Assembly: GCA_016711105.1 (NCBI GenBank)
Contig: JADJTO010000033.1
Span: 62,001 to 126,000, forward strand
Length of the DNA: 64,000 bases
DNA from: Micropruina sp.
GTDB lineage: Bacteria > Actinomycetota > Actinomycetes > Propionibacteriales > Propionibacteriaceae
Direction: 5' to 3'
The notes beneath the pieces are model-generated. The model did not search any database. It was not told the DNA's origin and saw nothing but the letters and a program-made list of their open reading frames with translations. This document shows positions 44,608 to 54,312 of the stretch, in pieces. The stretch's first letter is position 1. Every line of letters begins with the position of its first letter. The translations under genes and the position numbers were made by a program.

Positions 44608-45105
44608 TCAGCCGCGCGGGATCTCGAACCGCTGCAGGACGGCCGAGTCTGCGCCGAGCTCGGCCCACGGCCCGTCGAAGCTGAGGATGCCGATCGCCGA
44701 GGTGGGGAAATGGGCCGCCACCTGATCCACCAACTCCGAGGGTTGGGCGAGGGTGCTGATCAGGTCGCTGACCGTCGGTTCGTGGCCCAGCAGCAGGGTG
44801 GTTTTCACTCCTGCCTCGACCCCGCGAAGCTCGTCGATGACGTCGTTCGTCCAGGCGTGGTAGATGGTCTCGCTGAACCGCACGTCGGACGCCTTGGCGC
44901 CGCCCATGGTGAGGCACTGCCAGGTCTGCCGCGTCCGGGTCGACGCCGAACTGAGCACGAGATCGAGGTGAAACGGCGCCAGCACCTGGCCTGCGATCAC
45001 CGCGTCCCGGGTTCCGCGTGCGGACAACGGCCGGGCGAAATCGGGGTTGGAGGTCTTCCACGACGACTTCGCGTGCCGCATCACGATGAGGATTTTTGCC
45101 GTCAC
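44608..45105 (-). CDS. SixA-like histidine phosphatase
   Basis: 165 residues. MRHAKSSW is the RHG catalytic motif with His at residue 10, and LLLGHEPTVSDL has the second catalytic His. This minimal histidine phosphatase architecture matches SixA, which dephosphorylates phosphohistidine on signalling proteins in E. coli; the actinobacterial substrate is unknown. GTG start with TAGACT 7 bases upstream. Convergent with ahcY. Confidence 0.85.
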   Translation of the reverse strand: MTAKILIVMRHAKSSWKTSNPDFARPLSARGTRDAVIAGQVLAPFHLDLVLSSASTRTRQTWQCLTMGGAKASDVRFSETIYHAWTNDVIDELRGVEAGVKTTLLLGHEPTVSDLISTLAQPSELVDQVAAHFPTSAIGILSFDGPWAELGADSAVLQRFEIPRG

Positions 45106-45160
45106 AGCCCGGAGTCTAGGCCCGGGTCGACCCCGTGGGCCATCACTTCGGCGAGGTGCA

Positions 45161-45400
45161 TCACTTGGGCATTGACTGCCAGATCTCCTTGCATTCGGGG
45201 CAGACCGGGAACTTGTCGGGGTTGCGGGTGGGCACCCAGACCTTCCCGCACAGGGCGACCACGGGGGTCCCCATCACCATCGCCTCGGTGATCTGGGCCT
45301 TGGGCGCGTAGTGCGAGAAGCGCTCATGGTCACCGTCCTCGAACCGGTGCTCGGTGCGTTCATCAACCTGGGTTTGCGAACCCGGAGCCAGCTGAGTCAT
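45161..45400 (-). CDS. DUF3039-family small zinc-binding protein
   Basis: 79 residues. ALCGKVWVPTRNPDKFPVCP followed by ECKEIW gives three cysteines of a likely zinc site; VMGTPVVALCGK is conserved in DUF3039. Function unknown. ATG 45400 has a GGAGGA ribosome-binding site; a longer in-frame reading exists but starts in the divergent pabB gene. Confidence 0.8.
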   Translation of the reverse strand: MTQLAPGSQTQVDERTEHRFEDGDHERFSHYAPKAQITEAMVMGTPVVALCGKVWVPTRNPDKFPVCPECKEIWQSMPK

Positions 45401-45476
45401 AGCGCCATCCTCCCTCTGCGCCGCCGAACGCGGACTGTATCCGTCGAAGATACCGGGTTCGTGATGGGATGGCCCG

Positions 45477-46508
45477 GTGATCACGCCTACGACGTTCGGG
45501 CCGACCGCCCCGCTGGCCGTGGTGGGCGGCCGCTTGGCCACCGGGCTCAGAGACGTCACCAGTGATCTGACGGCGCTGGACGGGCCCGGCTTCTGGGCCG
45601 TGGTGTTGACCTTCGAGGGGGAGGCGACGTGCGCCCGGTTCGATCAGGTGCGTCCGGCGGTTCCCTGGACGGGAGCACGGTGGCAGGGGCCGCGTCGGGA
45701 TTCCTGGGTGAGCAGCCTTGATCGAACCGCCTTCGAGGACGGGGTGCGGGAGATCCGCGACGTGATCGCCGCCGGCGGGGTGTACCAGGTGAACCTGACC
45801 CGGCGGCTGAGCGCTCCGGCCTCTCCGGCGATGTCGATTCCCGCGCTGGGAGCTGCCCTGGCGGAGGGCAACCCGGCCCCGTTCAGCGCGGTCGTCCACC
45901 TTCCACAGCACGGTGTCCACGTCGCGTCCGCCTCACCGGAGCTGTTCTTGGCCCGGGTCGGTGATCGGGTCTGGTCCTCGCCGATCAAGGGCACCGCGGC
46001 GACGGCGGAGGGGTTCCTGGCCAAAGACACCGCCGAGAACGTGATGATCGTCGACCTGGTGCGCAATGACTTGGGTCGGGTCTGCCGCACCGGGAGTGTG
46101 GGAGTGACCAGTCTGCTCGCCACCGAACCCCACCCGGGCCTGTTCCACCTCGTCTCCACCGTCGTTGGACGGCTTCGCCCCGGGGCCGGCTGGGCGGAGT
46201 TGTTGGCCGCCACCTTCCCACCCGGCTCGGTGACCGGGGCCCCCAAACTGGCCGCCGTCGATCAGATCAGGCGCCTCGAACCGGTGCCGCGGGGCGTCTA
46301 TTGCGGTGCCGTCGGCTGGGTGGACGGCGACCGGGCTCAAGGCGAGTTGAACGTCGCCATCCGCACCTTCTGGATCGCCGAGGAGCACCTGCACCTGGGC
46401 GCCGGGGGAGGGATCACCTACGACTCCGACCCGTCCGGGGAGTGGGCCGAAACCGAGTTGAAGGCGGCGAACCTGTTGCGGGTCGTCTCCTCGTCCGAGG
46501 TGCGCTGA
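45477..46508 (+). CDS. pabB: Aminodeoxychorismate synthase component I (chorismate-binding)
   Basis: 343 residues, chorismate-utilising fold. GGVYQVNLTRRL, SSPIKGTA (the Lys motif typical of PabB), DLVRNDLGRVC, and the C-terminal GAGGGITYDSDP and SVTGAPK segments are present. It aminates chorismate for p-aminobenzoate. No glutamine amidotransferase gene is adjacent. GTG start; its stop overlaps the pabC ATG by one base, so they are co-translated. Confidence 0.9.
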   Translation: MITPTTFGPTAPLAVVGGRLATGLRDVTSDLTALDGPGFWAVVLTFEGEATCARFDQVRPAVPWTGARWQGPRRDSWVSSLDRTAFEDGVREIRDVIAAGGVYQVNLTRRLSAPASPAMSIPALGAALAEGNPAPFSAVVHLPQHGVHVASASPELFLARVGDRVWSSPIKGTAATAEGFLAKDTAENVMIVDLVRNDLGRVCRTGSVGVTSLLATEPHPGLFHLVSTVVGRLRPGAGWAELLAATFPPGSVTGAPKLAAVDQIRRLEPVPRGVYCGAVGWVDGDRAQGELNVAIRTFWIAEEHLHLGAGGGITYDSDPSGEWAETELKAANLLRVVSSSEVR

Positions 46509-47293
46509 TGAGTCGGGCCTGGCTGAATGGCCGCTTGGTGGAGGCGGCGGACGCCCAGCTGCGGATCGACGATGCGGGCTTCATGCTGGGCGACGGCGTG
46601 TTCACCACGACGATCGTCCGTGATGGTCGGCCGTTCGCGCTGCGTCGCAATCTGGCGCGCCTGCTTTCCTCGGCCACCCGGGTCGGAGTTCCCGCCCCCG
46701 AGGCGTCAACCTTGGTGGCCGCGGTGGCCGAGTTGCTGGCCGCCGATCAGGTGCAGCGGGCCCGGTTACGGATCTCGCTCAGCTCGGGGAGTGCCGGACG
46801 TCCGACCGCGGTGGTCAGCCATCACCCGCTGGGGGTGCTGCCGGCCACGGCGTCCGTCGTCACCCTGCCCTGGCGGCGCAACGCCGACGGGGCTCTGGCC
46901 GGGGTGAAGAGCCCGTCGTTCGGGGAGTGGGCGCTCGTGCAACGTCACCTGGCGGCGCTCGGGGTCGATGAGGGCCTGTTCGCGACCACCTCCGGGGACC
47001 TCTGCGAAGGCGGGGTATCGAACATCTTCCTCGGTGTCGGGGGCCGGTTGGTCACCCCGCCGCTGAGCTCCGGCTGCCTGCCCGGGGTGACTCGCGCGCT
47101 GATCTGCGAGCAGCTGCCGGTGATCGAGCAGGCGCTGCCGATGAGCGTGCTGGCAGGCGCGGAAGAGGCCTTCCTCACCTCCGCCATCCGCGGCGTGCAG
47201 CCGATCTCCCTGATCGACCGACGAGTGCTGGCTCTGGCCCCCGGGCCGCTCACCGTCGCGGCCGCAGCGGCACTGGCCAGCGTCGACGAATGA
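46508..47293 (+). CDS. pabC: Aminotransferase class IV, 4-amino-4-deoxychorismate lyase
   Basis: 261 residues, PLP fold type IV. The PLP lysine is expected in LAGVKSPSFGEW near residue 138, and EGGVSNIFLGVGG is the second signature. Paired with pabB it should release p-aminobenzoate from aminodeoxychorismate; branched-chain or D-amino-acid aminotransferase activity is possible on sequence alone. The stop overlaps the MFS start (ATGA 47290-47293). Confidence 0.85.
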   Translation: MSRAWLNGRLVEAADAQLRIDDAGFMLGDGVFTTTIVRDGRPFALRRNLARLLSSATRVGVPAPEASTLVAAVAELLAADQVQRARLRISLSSGSAGRPTAVVSHHPLGVLPATASVVTLPWRRNADGALAGVKSPSFGEWALVQRHLAALGVDEGLFATTSGDLCEGGVSNIFLGVGGRLVTPPLSSGCLPGVTRALICEQLPVIEQALPMSVLAGAEEAFLTSAIRGVQPISLIDRRVLALAPGPLTVAAAAALASVDE

Positions 47294-48643
47294 CCGGCCA
47301 GGGGTCGCGGCGCCGGCTGGTCGTCGGGTTGCTGCTGTGCGTGGTGGCGATCGCGTTCGAGAACATCGGCGTGCTCACCGCGATGCCCGCGGCGGCGCGT
47401 GACCTGGGCGAGCTCTCGCTGTACGCCTGGGCCTTCACAGCGTTCGTGATCGCCCAACTGTTCTCGATCGGCCGGCGGCCGGTGGTGCGACCAGGTCGGT
47501 CCGACCGCCCCGCTGATCGGCGGCTTCGTGGTCTTCGCCGCCGGGCTGGCCCTCGGTGGCGCAGCACCGACGATGTCGGTGCTGCTCGCGGCGCGCTTCG
47601 TCCAGGGGCTGGGTGCCGGGGTGATGAACGTCGCGATCATGGTGCTGGTCGGACGCGTCTACGACGAGCGGGAGCGCGCCCGGATCATGACCTGGTTCTC
47701 CGGTTGCTGGATGCTGCCCGCGTTCGCCGGCCCGGCGGTGGCCGCCTGGGTGGCCCAGACCTTCTCTTGGCATTGGGTGTTCTGGGGGCTGCTGCCGTTG
47801 GTGTTCGTGGCCGGGGTGTTGGTGTTCGTGCCGCTGCGGGCCGTCCGGATGGAAGGGCAACCCTCCGAGGCTGGCGGCAAGCGGCACCTCGGCTTGGCGG
47901 CCGGGGTCGCGGTGGGAGTGGCGCTGATCCAGCTGGCCGGGCAGAACCTGCAGCTGCTCTCCCTGGCCCAAGCCGGGGTCGGGTTGGTCGCCTTGTGGCT
48001 TTGCCTGCCGCCGCTGATGCCGCGCGGATTCTCCTGGATCGGTAGCGGTGTCTCGGCCACGGTGAGCACCCGGACGCTCACCGCCGGCGCCTTCTTCGGC
48101 GCCGAGGCCTTCATCCCGCTGATGCTCGTCGAAACCCGGCAACTAGGGCTGTTCGAGGCGGGCACCACGCTGACCATCGGCTCGCTGGGCTGGATGCTCG
48201 GCGCCTGGCTGCAATCCCGTCCGTGGCTGCGGCTGCGCCGGGACACTCTGATCACCCTCGGCGCCGGTTGCATCGCGGTCGGGTTGGCCTCGGTGGCGCT
48301 CGGAGCCTGGTTCGCCGGCGTGTGGTTGGTGGTGCTCGCCCTCGGTTGGACGCTGGCCGGCCTCGGCATGGGGTTATCGGTCGCCAGCGGCTCCCTGGTG
48401 GTGATGCAGGTCTCGGCCGGCGACGAACTGGGCCGCAACACCTCCGCCCTGCAAGTGGGGGAGGCGTTGGGTACCAGCCTGTTCGCCGGCCTGGCCGGCA
48501 CCTGGTTCGCCTACACCCATCAGGACTTTCCCGCTCCGGTCAGTTTCGGCGGCCTGCTCACCGTCATGGTGCTGGCCGGAGTGGCCGGCACGATCATGGC
48601 GCGCCGGATCGGTCCGGTGCGCAACCATTCGCTGAGCCAGTAA
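47290..48643 (+). CDS. MFS transporter (frameshifted in this sequence)
   Basis: About 450 residues and 13-14 predicted helices (DHA2-like) after joining. The frame breaks after FVIAQLFSI. Removing one G at 47470-47471 gives GGRWCDQVGPTAPLIGG, the expected loop 2-3 motif, and continues into RFVQGLGAGVMNVAIMVLVG. Total length 1354 = 3x451+1. Probably a drug/metabolite proton antiporter. Translationally coupled to pabC and followed by a MarR regulator that may control it. Confidence 0.8.
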
Positions 48644-48680
48644 AGTCGCGATCCCACGATCTCTCGGTGCGGAGGCTGTC

Positions 48681-49184
48681 ATGGACGAGGTGGATCGCAT
48701 CCTCGCCGCTTGGCGGGTCGAGGCACCGGACCTCGACACCGAACCGCTGGAGATTCTCTCCCGCGTGACCCGGCTGGCTCGGCACCTGGATCTGGCTCGG
48801 CGGGACACCTTCGCCCGGCACGAGCTCGACGTCTGGGAGTTCGACGTGCTGGCGGCGCTGCGCCGCGAAGGCCCGCCTTATGAACTGTCGCCAGGGCGGC
48901 TGATCCACCAGACTCTCTCCACCAGTGGCACCATGACCAACCGGATCGACCGGCTGGAGGGCCGTGAGTTGGTCGAGCGCGATCGCAACCCTGATGATCG
49001 CCGCGGCGTCCGGGTTCGACTGACCGCGACCGGACGGGAGCGCGTGGAACGCGCGCTGGCCGACCTGCTCGCCTACGAACGCGCCGTGCTGGCCGCCCTG
49101 GAGGCGTCCGACCGGCGCAGCGTGGCCACGTCACTACGGCGTTTGCTGTCTTTCTTTGAAGACGCCGCGGATAACAACCCCTAG
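48681..49184 (+). CDS. MarR-family transcriptional regulator
   Basis: 167 residues, winged helix. RDTFARHELDVWEFDVLAAL and SGTMTNRIDRLEGRELVERD form the recognition helix and wing, with DDRRGVRVRLTATG completing the wing. GGAGG ribosome-binding site precedes the ATG. Located 37 bases after the MFS transporter gene, the classical MarR-efflux arrangement, so the transporter is the likely target. No clear palindromic operator was found in the short gap. Confidence 0.9.
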   Translation: MDEVDRILAAWRVEAPDLDTEPLEILSRVTRLARHLDLARRDTFARHELDVWEFDVLAALRREGPPYELSPGRLIHQTLSTSGTMTNRIDRLEGRELVERDRNPDDRRGVRVRLTATGRERVERALADLLAYERAVLAALEASDRRSVATSLRRLLSFFEDAADNNP

Positions 49185-49194
49185 GCTGTCCGTC

Positions 49195-51370
49195 ATGGCT
49201 TTGTCGAACATCCATCTCGCCGAACTCGCGTCCTCATTCGGCATCGCGACCGAGTTCTGGGACTGGAAGGGCCGACGCACCGAAGTCTCCGACGACACGG
49301 TGATCGCCATCCTGGCTGCGATGGATGTCGATGCCTCCGACCCCGACAAGGCTCAGGCGGCGCTGCAGGTGCTGCGGAACCGTCCGTGGACGAGGGTGCT
49401 GCCCTCGTGCGTGGTGATGGTGCAGGGCACGGCCAAGCCGGTCAACGTGCACGTCCGCTGCGGTGAATGGATCTCGCTGTCGGTGCGCCTGGAGGACGGC
49501 GGCTCCTGGGAACTCCACCAGTGGGACAACCACGAACCCGACCGTGAGATCGACGGGACGTGGTACGGCGAGGCGACCTTCGGGCTGCCGGCCGACCTGC
49601 CGCTGGGCTACCACCGCCTGTCGGCGAACACCGCGGACGGCCGGGTCGAGTCAACCCTGGTGGTCAGCCCAGCGTTCCTGGGCTTCCCGGCGAGCATGGG
49701 GGAAAAGCGCGCCTGGGGCTATTCCGCGCAGCTCTACAGCATCCGCTCCAGTGACTCCTGGGAGCTCGGTGACCTGCAGGATCTGGCCGACCTGGCCACC
49801 TGGTCGGCGACCCAGCAGTTCGCCAGCTTCGTCCTGGTCAACCCGCTGCACGCCGGCGAGCCGATGCCGCCGCTGGAGCCGTCCCCCTACCTGCCAACCA
49901 GCCGCCGCTACGTCAACCCGCTGTACATCCGGCCCGAGCTGATCCCCGAGTACGCGCAGCTCGATGAGCGCGCCCGGGTGCGCATCGGGCAGATCAAGGC
50001 GCGTCTGGCCAAGACCCTGGCGGGTGAGAATCGGATCCGGCCGCAACGAGGTCTGGGAAGCCAAGATGGCCGCCCTGCGGATCATTTACGAAGCCCGTCT
50101 GCGGCCGGCTCGATTGATGGCGTTCAACGACTTCATTCGGCACGAGGGTCGGGGACTCAACCAGTTCGCCACCTGGTGCGCCCTGGTCACCAAGAACGGA
50201 ATGAACTGGCGAGCCTGGCCGATCGAACTGCAACGGCCGTCCTCGCCGGAGGTGGCCGACTTCGCGGCCGAGCATGCTGATGACGTCGTGTTCTTCGCCT
50301 GGTTGCAGTGGATCGCCGACAACCAGCTCCGGCTCGCGCAGTCCACCGCCCGCAACTCCGGGATGCGGATCGGCATCATGAACGACTTGGCCGTGGGCGT
50401 CAGCTCAGAGAGCGCCGAAGCGTGGGTCCTCGGCGACTCTTTCGCCAACGGGGTCAGCGTCGGCGCGCCGCCGGATCACTTCAACCAGACCGGTCAGGAC
50501 TGGGGCCAGATTCCGTGGCGTCCTGACCGCCTCGATGACCTCTCCTACTCACCCTTCCGCAGCATGGTGGCCGGCATTCTGCGGCATTCCGGCGGCATCC
50601 GGGTCGACCACGTGATGGGGTTGTTCCGGCTCTGGTGGATTCCGGCCGGCAAGCTGCCGACCCAAGGCGCCTACGTCCGCTACAACCATGAGGCGATGGT
50701 GGGCATCCTGGCCCTGGAGGCTCACCGCGCGGGTGCGCTGGTGGTCGGCGAAGACCTCGGCGTGGTTGAGCCTTGGGTGCGCAGCTACTTGCGTGATCGG
50801 GGCATCCTCGGCACCTCGATCGCCTGGTTCGAGCGGGATCACGAGAACCGTCCGCTGGCGCCGGAGGCCTGGCGCGAATACTGCCTGGCTTCGGTCACGA
50901 CCCACGACCTGCCCCCGACCGCCGGCTACCTGGAGAAGGAGCACGTCAAGCTGCAGCACAAGCTGGGCCTGCTGACCGAGTCGCTGGAGCACGAGATCGC
51001 TTTCGCGAACGCCGAGCAGCAGGACTGGATCGACGCGCTCCGGGAGCGAGGCCTGCTCACCGGGGAGGATCCGAGCAACGAGGACATCGTGCTCGCCATG
51101 CACCGCTACCTGGTCGCCACCCCGTCCCGGGTGCTCTGCGCGGCGCTGACCGATGCGGTGGGGGACCGGTTGACCCAGAACCAGCCGGGCACCGTCGATG
51201 AGTACCCGAACTGGCGAGTCCCGCTGTCGCACCCTGACGGTCGTCCGATGTCGATGGAGGAGTTGTTCAACGATGAGCGGGCGCTGCGCCTCTCCGGCAT
51301 CATGAACGGCTTCGTCAACCCGCCGATCCTGCCGCGTTCCGAGGTGGAGTTCATCGTCGGCCACGACTGA
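49195..51370 (+). CDS. malQ: 4-alpha-glucanotransferase (frameshifted in this sequence)
   Basis: 724 residues after correction, the usual actinobacterial MalQ length. An N-terminal beta-rich region (1-~165) precedes the GH77 barrel. GIMNDLAVGVSSESAE, SVGAPPDHFNQTGQDWG, GGIRVDHVMGLFRLWWIP (nucleophile Asp), GALVVGEDLG (acid/base Glu) and VTTHDLPPTAGY are conserved. A CC at 50037-50038 holds one extra base; deleting it gives RIGRNEVWEAK. It transfers maltodextrin segments. ATG 49195 with TAGGCT 7 bases upstream (leaderless). May act on the same glycans as the GH13 enzyme at 6.5 kb. Confidence 0.9.
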
Positions 51371-51390
51371 TTCGTGGACGACCGGAGCGC

Positions 51391-51948
51391 TCAGTCGAGC
51401 ACGTCGATCAGGCTCTCCAGCAGGCCGCCGAGCCAGTTGAAGATGCTCAGCACGTAGTGCCGCGGGTCATCCTCGGGGAGGGCTTCGAGTTCCTCCAGGT
51501 CATCGGCGGATTCGACTCCCAACCGGACGCCCAGGCTCAGCCGCAGGCCGTTGATCGTCTTCAACCAGGCATCGCTGTCGATCAGCCGGATCAGCACCGG
51601 CGACCGGCCCAGATCGGACTCGGCCAGAGCGTCGCGCACCAGCCGCGCCTGGGCGATCTTGGTGCGGCGCTCCGTGGTCTGGGTGTAGCGACGGAAGTCC
51701 GCCTCGGCGGCGGGGTCGTCGCGATACGCCGCCGGGAAGAGTCGCGCGATCACGGGGTCTGAGGTGTCCAGTTCCGACTCCCCGACCAGCTCTGCCTCCC
51801 AGCGGGCGAACGGGTCCTCGGCCGGGTGCGCGAGTTGGTCGGCCTCGAGCAGCTCGATCAGTTGCTCGGCCAGCGAGTCCAGGATGCTCGCCTCGTACTC
51901 GCCCATCGTGACCTTCAACTGTGAGCCGCGGCGCTTGATCCGGGTCAC
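51391..51948 (-). CDS. DUF2017-family protein
   Basis: 185 residues, mostly helical, with no membrane segment. LAEQLIELLEAD and HYVLSIFNWLGGLLESLIDVL are typical of DUF2017, which is almost always encoded next to clpS in actinobacteria; the role is unknown but the pairing suggests a link to ClpS-dependent proteolysis. GTG start overlaps the clpS stop (51945-51948). The long reading frame continuing upstream to 53031 is a shadow. Confidence 0.85.
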   Translation of the reverse strand: MTRIKRRGSQLKVTMGEYEASILDSLAEQLIELLEADQLAHPAEDPFARWEAELVGESELDTSDPVIARLFPAAYRDDPAAEADFRRYTQTTERRTKIAQARLVRDALAESDLGRSPVLIRLIDSDAWLKTINGLRLSLGVRLGVESADDLEELEALPEDDPRHYVLSIFNWLGGLLESLIDVLD

Positions 51949-52259
51949 TCGGACTTCTCCAGGCTGGCCCACAAGCCGTAGGAATGCATGGCGTTGACGT
52001 CGGTCTCCATCTCTTCGCGGGTGCCGGACGAGACGATCGCCTTGCCCTCCATATGCACCTGGAGCATCAGCTTCTTCGCCTTCGGCTTGGAGTAACCGAA
52101 GTAGGTCTGGAAGACATGGGTGACGTAGCCCATCGTGTTCACCGGGTCGTCCCAGACGATCGTGACCCACCCGAGGAGCTCGGTCGGTGCCGTGCTCGGG
52201 CGCTCGGCGAGCACGGTGCCACCCTCGGGAGTGCCCGGTCGGTGAGTGGGTGCTGCCAT
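51945..52259 (-). CDS. clpS: ATP-dependent Clp protease adapter
   Basis: 104 residues. WDDPVNTMGYVTHVFQTYFG and VHMEGKAIVSSGTREEME match ClpS, with the conserved Asp-Asp-Pro and substrate-pocket residues. It delivers N-end-rule substrates to the ClpAP/ClpCP protease. CAGAAT lies 7 bases before the ATG. It is divergent from pncB and coupled to DUF2017. Confidence 0.92.
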   Translation of the reverse strand: MAAPTHRPGTPEGGTVLAERPSTAPTELLGWVTIVWDDPVNTMGYVTHVFQTYFGYSKPKAKKLMLQVHMEGKAIVSSGTREEMETDVNAMHSYGLWASLEKSE

Positions 52260-52299
52260 AACCGCCATTCTGGCAGACCTCCGGGGATACGCTGCTGAC

Positions 52300-53646
52300 A
52301 TGTTGGCCTCCACCGCCCTGCTCACCGATCACTACGAGCTGACCATGGTCCGCGCGGCGATGGGGTCGGGGACGGCGTTTCGGCGCTCGGTGTTCGAACT
52401 TTTCACCCGTCGACTTCCCGAAGGGCGACGCTACGGGGTGGTGGCCGGCGTGGGCCGGGCCCTCGACGCGATCGAGGCCTTCAGCTTCGATACGGCCACG
52501 CTGGACTACCTGCTTGAGCACGATGTGGTCAATGAACCTCTGGCCGAGTGGCTGGCCGAGTACCGGTTCTCTGGTGACATCTGGGGCTACGCCGAGGGAG
52601 AGGCCTACTTCCCCGGTTCCCCGTTGATGATCGTGGAGGGCAGCTTCGCCGAGTGTTGCGTCCTGGAGACGGTGCTGCTGAGCGTGTACAACTACGACTC
52701 GGCCGTGGCCTCGGCCGCCTCCCGGATGACCGCGATGGCGGGCACCCGTCCGTGCATCGAGATGGGTTCGCGTCGGACAAACGAGATCGCCGCGGTGGCG
52801 GCGGCCCGGGCGGCCTACGTGGCGGGCTTCGCCGCCACCTCCAATCTTGAGGCCGGACGACGGTACGGGGTGCCGACCAGGGGCACCGCAGCCCACTCCT
52901 TCACCCTGCTGCACGACTCGGAGGAAGCGGCCTTCGCCGCGCAGTTGGCCGCGTTGGGGGAATCCACCACCCTGCTGGTCGACACCTACGACGTTGAACA
53001 GGCGATCCGCACCGGGGTCCGGCTGACTCAAGGCCGGCTCGGCGCGATCCGCCTGGATTCGGGTGACCTGGCTGAACAGGCCGGTGAGGTGCGCCGGCTG
53101 CTCGACTCGCTGGGCGCGACCAGCACCAAGATCATCGTTACCTCCGACCTCGACGAATGGCAGATCGCGGCCTTGCGCGGTGCCCCCGTGGACGGCTTCG
53201 GGGTCGGCACCTCACTGGTCACAGGCTCCGGCGCGCCCACCTGCGGCTTCGTCTTCAAGCTGGTCGCCCGCGCAGACACCGACGACGCCGACGCGCCCCT
53301 GGAGCCGGTGGCGAAGCGGTCGATCAACAAGAGCAGCATCGGCGGACGCAAGTTCGCGCTGCGGCGTCTCGATGCCAAGGGACGCGCCGAGGCCGAAGTG
53401 CTGGGCATCGGAGTGCCGCCGGCGGGCGACGGCAACGCCCGGTCGCTGTTGGTGCCGTTGGTGGTTGCCGGCGAGATCGTCGGACGCGAGGAGTTGGCGC
53501 TCGCCCGGGACCGCCACGCTCGCTCCCGAGCCGAACTCCCGTTGACTGCGTTGAAAATGTCCAAGGGCGAGCCGACGCTGGAGACCATCATTCTGGATGA
53601 AACCGGGCAACCCACTCACAACCCGTACGCAAGGAGCCAAGTATGA
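52300..53646 (+). CDS. pncB: Nicotinate phosphoribosyltransferase
   Basis: 448 residues. LLTDHYELTMVRAAM (N-terminus), GSRRTNEIAAVAAARAAYV, GTAAHSFTLLH (phosphate loop and catalytic His region) and RLDSGDLAEQA are present. It makes nicotinate mononucleotide for NAD salvage. ATG 52300 with TACGCT 6 bases upstream (leaderless). Its stop overlaps pncA (ATGA 53643-53646), forming a two-gene salvage operon. Confidence 0.93.
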   Translation: MLASTALLTDHYELTMVRAAMGSGTAFRRSVFELFTRRLPEGRRYGVVAGVGRALDAIEAFSFDTATLDYLLEHDVVNEPLAEWLAEYRFSGDIWGYAEGEAYFPGSPLMIVEGSFAECCVLETVLLSVYNYDSAVASAASRMTAMAGTRPCIEMGSRRTNEIAAVAAARAAYVAGFAATSNLEAGRRYGVPTRGTAAHSFTLLHDSEEAAFAAQLAALGESTTLLVDTYDVEQAIRTGVRLTQGRLGAIRLDSGDLAEQAGEVRRLLDSLGATSTKIIVTSDLDEWQIAALRGAPVDGFGVGTSLVTGSGAPTCGFVFKLVARADTDDADAPLEPVAKRSINKSSIGGRKFALRRLDAKGRAEAEVLGIGVPPAGDGNARSLLVPLVVAGEIVGREELALARDRHARSRAELPLTALKMSKGEPTLETIILDETGQPTHNPYARSQV

Positions 53647-54155
53647 GCAGAGCCTTGATCGTCGTCGACGTGCAGAACGACTTCTGTGAAGGAGGTGCGT
53701 TGGCCGTGGCGGGTGGCGCCCCCTACGACCTCGTCGTCGCCACCCGGGATCGTCACATCGATCCAGGAGCACACTTCTCGGACACCCCCGACTTCGTGGA
53801 CAGCTGGCCACCACACTGCGTCGTCGGTACCCCGGGGGCAGAGTTCCATCCGGCGCTGGCGCATCGCCCGTTCACCGCGATCTTCTACAAGGGCGAGCAC
53901 GCCGCCGCGTACTCGGGATTCGAGGGCCTGACCCGGGAAGGCCAAACCCTGCAGGACTGGTTGGACGAACGCAACGTCGGCGACGTCGACATCTGCGGGC
54001 TGGCCACCGACTACTGCGTGCGGGCCACCGCCCTGGACGCGGTCTCGTTCGGCTACCCGACGCACGTGTTGCTCAACCTGACCGCCGCGGTCGCGCCAGA
54101 TCGGGTGGCGGCCGTGGTCGAGGAGCTTCGTGAGGCCGGTGTCGGCATCCGCTGA
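53643..54155 (+). CDS. pncA: Nicotinamidase with a short N-terminal deletion
   Basis: 170 residues, isochorismatase fold. The catalytic Asp9 (VVDVQNDF), Lys in FYKGEHAAAYSGFEG and Cys in GLATDYCVRAT, plus the metal site RDRHIDPGAHF, are intact. Compared with my memory of mycobacterial PncA (186 residues), about 14 residues are missing after LAVAGGA, where helix 1 normally follows before HVVATKD. The loss is in frame and not in a homopolymer. It hydrolyses nicotinamide to nicotinate for PncB. A palindromic terminator candidate starts 16 bases after the stop. Confidence 0.88.
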   Translation: MSRALIVVDVQNDFCEGGALAVAGGAPYDLVVATRDRHIDPGAHFSDTPDFVDSWPPHCVVGTPGAEFHPALAHRPFTAIFYKGEHAAAYSGFEGLTREGQTLQDWLDERNVGDVDICGLATDYCVRATALDAVSFGYPTHVLLNLTAAVAPDRVAAVVEELREAGVGIR

Positions 54156-54170
54156 GGCCCTTGCGTGAAT

Positions 54171-54216
54171 AACGTGAGGGGTTGACTACCGACTACGGTC
54201 GTTAACCCCTCACGTT
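54171..54216. repeat. 46-bp palindromic repeat, copy 1 (probable terminator of pncA)
   Basis: Arms beginning AACGTGAGGGGTT and ending AACCCCTCACGTT pair over about 20 bases with one G.T and one T.C mismatch around a CTA-containing loop. On the plus strand it is followed by GTTGTTTTGTTGT, a T-rich tract suited to intrinsic termination. It differs from copy 2 (55248-55293) at 2 of 46 bases. Confidence 0.85.
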
Positions 54217-54231
54217 GTTTTGTTGTCGGGG

Positions 54232-54262
54232 CTGTGGATAGGCGCGCGGAGGTTATCCACAG
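54232..54262. promoter_or_regulatory. Inverted pair of DnaA-box-like sites
   Basis: CTGTGGATA (54232-54240) and TATCCACAG (54254-54262) are a 9-bp inverted repeat with a 13-base spacer. The right site contains TTATCCACA, the consensus DnaA box; the left reads CTATCCACA on the minus strand. They lie 51 bases upstream of the AbiEi/DUF559 start and 16 bases after palindrome copy 1. Binding by DnaA is inference. Confidence 0.5.
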
Positions 54263-54312
54263 GGTGAAAGATTGCTGACCGGTGCGGCCACCTTCGTCAT
54301 CAGTGTGCAGGC

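Noticed and set aside
51391..53031. 546-codon minus-strand frame
   Set aside because: Only the last 185 codons are the DUF2017 gene; the upstream part is antisense to pncB and overlaps clpS in another frame.
54232..54262. Replication origin
   Set aside because: Only two DnaA-box-like sites, no AT-rich unwinding region and no dnaA/dnaN genes nearby.
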